Part shown: positions 5,531 through 5,927 of the stretch, piece after piece
Layout of the letters: each line of letters opens with the position of its first letter
How positions within the stretch are numbered: the stretch's first letter is position 1
Assembly (NCBI GenBank): GCA_030656535.1
Contig: JAUSPL010000066.1
Span: 1 to 5,927, forward strand
Origin: Gemmobacter sp.
GTDB taxonomy: Bacteria; Pseudomonadota; Alphaproteobacteria; Rhodobacterales; Rhodobacteraceae
DNA: 5,927 nucleotides
Direction: 5' to 3'
The notes under the pieces: generated by a model
Told to the model about the DNA's origin: nothing
What the model saw: the letters and a program-made list of their open reading frames with translations, nothing else
Databases searched by the model: none
Made by a program: the position numbers and the translations under genes

Positions 5531-5534
5531 ATAC

Positions 5535-5927
5535 ATGTCCGATCAATCCACGGCGGTAGCCGGGGTATATTCTGCGTCCGATGATTTCATCGCCGGGGCG
5601 CATGTGAATGCCGAACGATATGCCAAGATGTATGCTGCCTCGGTGGCCGATCCAGAGGTGTTCTGGGCCGGTCAGGGACAGCGGATCGACTGGATTCGCG
5701 ACTTTACCAAGGTCAAGAATACGACCTTCAAGCTGGGCGAAGTTTCGATCAAGTGGTTTGAGGATGGCACCCTGAACGTGTCCGCCAACTGCATTGACAG
5801 ACATGTGGCGCGGCGCGGCAACCAGACCGCGATCATCTGGGAACCCGATGATCCGCGCACGCCCGCCATGCACATCACCTATTCCGACCTGCTGGAAAGC
5901 ACCTGCCGCATGGCCAATGTGCTCAAG
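5535..5927 (+). CDS. acs: Acetyl-CoA synthetase, AMP-forming, N-terminal part (3'-truncated by the window)
   Basis: The frame runs from ATG 5535 to the window end (131 codons, no stop), about one fifth of the usual ~650-residue enzyme. The enzyme converts acetate, ATP and CoA to acetyl-CoA, AMP and pyrophosphate in the cytoplasm, feeding the TCA cycle and biosynthesis. The visible part is the acetyl-CoA synthetase N-terminal domain: AHVNAERYAKMYAASVADPEVFWA, then RIDWIRDFTKVKNTTF, WFEDGTLNVSANCIDRHVA and NQTAIIWEPDDP, leading into ITYSDLLESTCRMANVLK, the beginning of the AMP-binding domain. The FW, WFxDGxLNxxxNCxDRH and IxWExDxP motifs are diagnostic for Acs rather than other acyl-CoA ligases. 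The ATP/AMP signature and the acetylated lysine are outside the window. It has its own long control region rather than being co-transcribed with the upstream permease. Confidence 0.93.
   Translation, partial: MSDQSTAVAGVYSASDDFIAGAHVNAERYAKMYAASVADPEVFWAGQGQRIDWIRDFTKVKNTTFKLGEVSIKWFEDGTLNVSANCIDRHVARRGNQTAIIWEPDDPRTPAMHITYSDLLESTCRMANVLK

Larger units (their letters stand above)
5101..5534 (+). other. Gene-free 434-bp region upstream of acs
   Basis: No recognisable protein is encoded here. A 63-codon frame from ATG 5124 has no family resemblance, atypical codons (AGA, ATA, AGG, several TGT) and only a weak GGGG upstream. The first part (5101-5300) is GC-rich and carries three mutually complementary CGAATC/GATTCG elements. 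The middle (about 5301-5445) is sharply AT-rich with inverted and direct repeats, typical of a regulated promoter. The last 90 bp (about 5445-5534) return to high GC, include a C6 run at 5479-5484 and would be the acs 5'-UTR. I see no sulP intrinsic terminator with a T-run. Confidence 0.5.

Overview
The window looks like a chromosomal segment of an alphaproteobacterium, most likely a Rhodobacterales (Roseobacter-group) species. The grounds are: high-GC codon use with AT-rich promoter islands; a class I lysyl-tRNA synthetase C-terminus, a form found in many alphaproteobacteria; a DUF4864-type secreted protein; and SulP and Acs proteins that read like their Rhodobacteraceae versions. All genes are on the + strand. 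No tRNA, rRNA, CRISPR array, insertion sequence or transposase was seen.

Layout. (1) 1-141 is the 3' end of lysS (class I LysRS), followed by a 12-bp perfect hairpin. (2) 218-622 encodes a small exported DUF4864-like protein. (3) 623-893 is non-coding and holds a CtrA-like dyad and two back-to-back perfect palindromes before the next gene. (4) 894-3185 encodes a 763-residue right-handed beta-helix protein (pectate-lyase-3/GH28-related) without a signal peptide, ended by a clear intrinsic terminator. (5) 3241-3486 is non-coding and contains a possible promoter/operator. (6) 3487-5100 encodes a SulP-family anion/organic-acid permease with a C-terminal STAS domain. (7) 5101-5534 is a 434-bp gene-free region with an AT-rich, repeat-rich core that looks like the control region of the next gene. 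(8) 5535-5927 is the first 131 codons of acs (AMP-forming acetyl-CoA synthetase), which runs off the window.

How the genes relate. Hairpins or long gaps separate every pair, so these look like single-gene transcription units rather than an operon. The SulP permease next to acs could reflect organic-anion uptake beside acetate activation, but the 434-bp gap argues against co-transcription. The least ordinary gene is the beta-helix protein. It has tailspike-like architecture, begins directly with a beta-sandwich-like region and lacks an export signal, so a virion or gene-transfer-agent spike role is a testable alternative to a secreted polysaccharide enzyme. I do not see a complete undescribed system here; the rest is housekeeping with interesting regulatory DNA.
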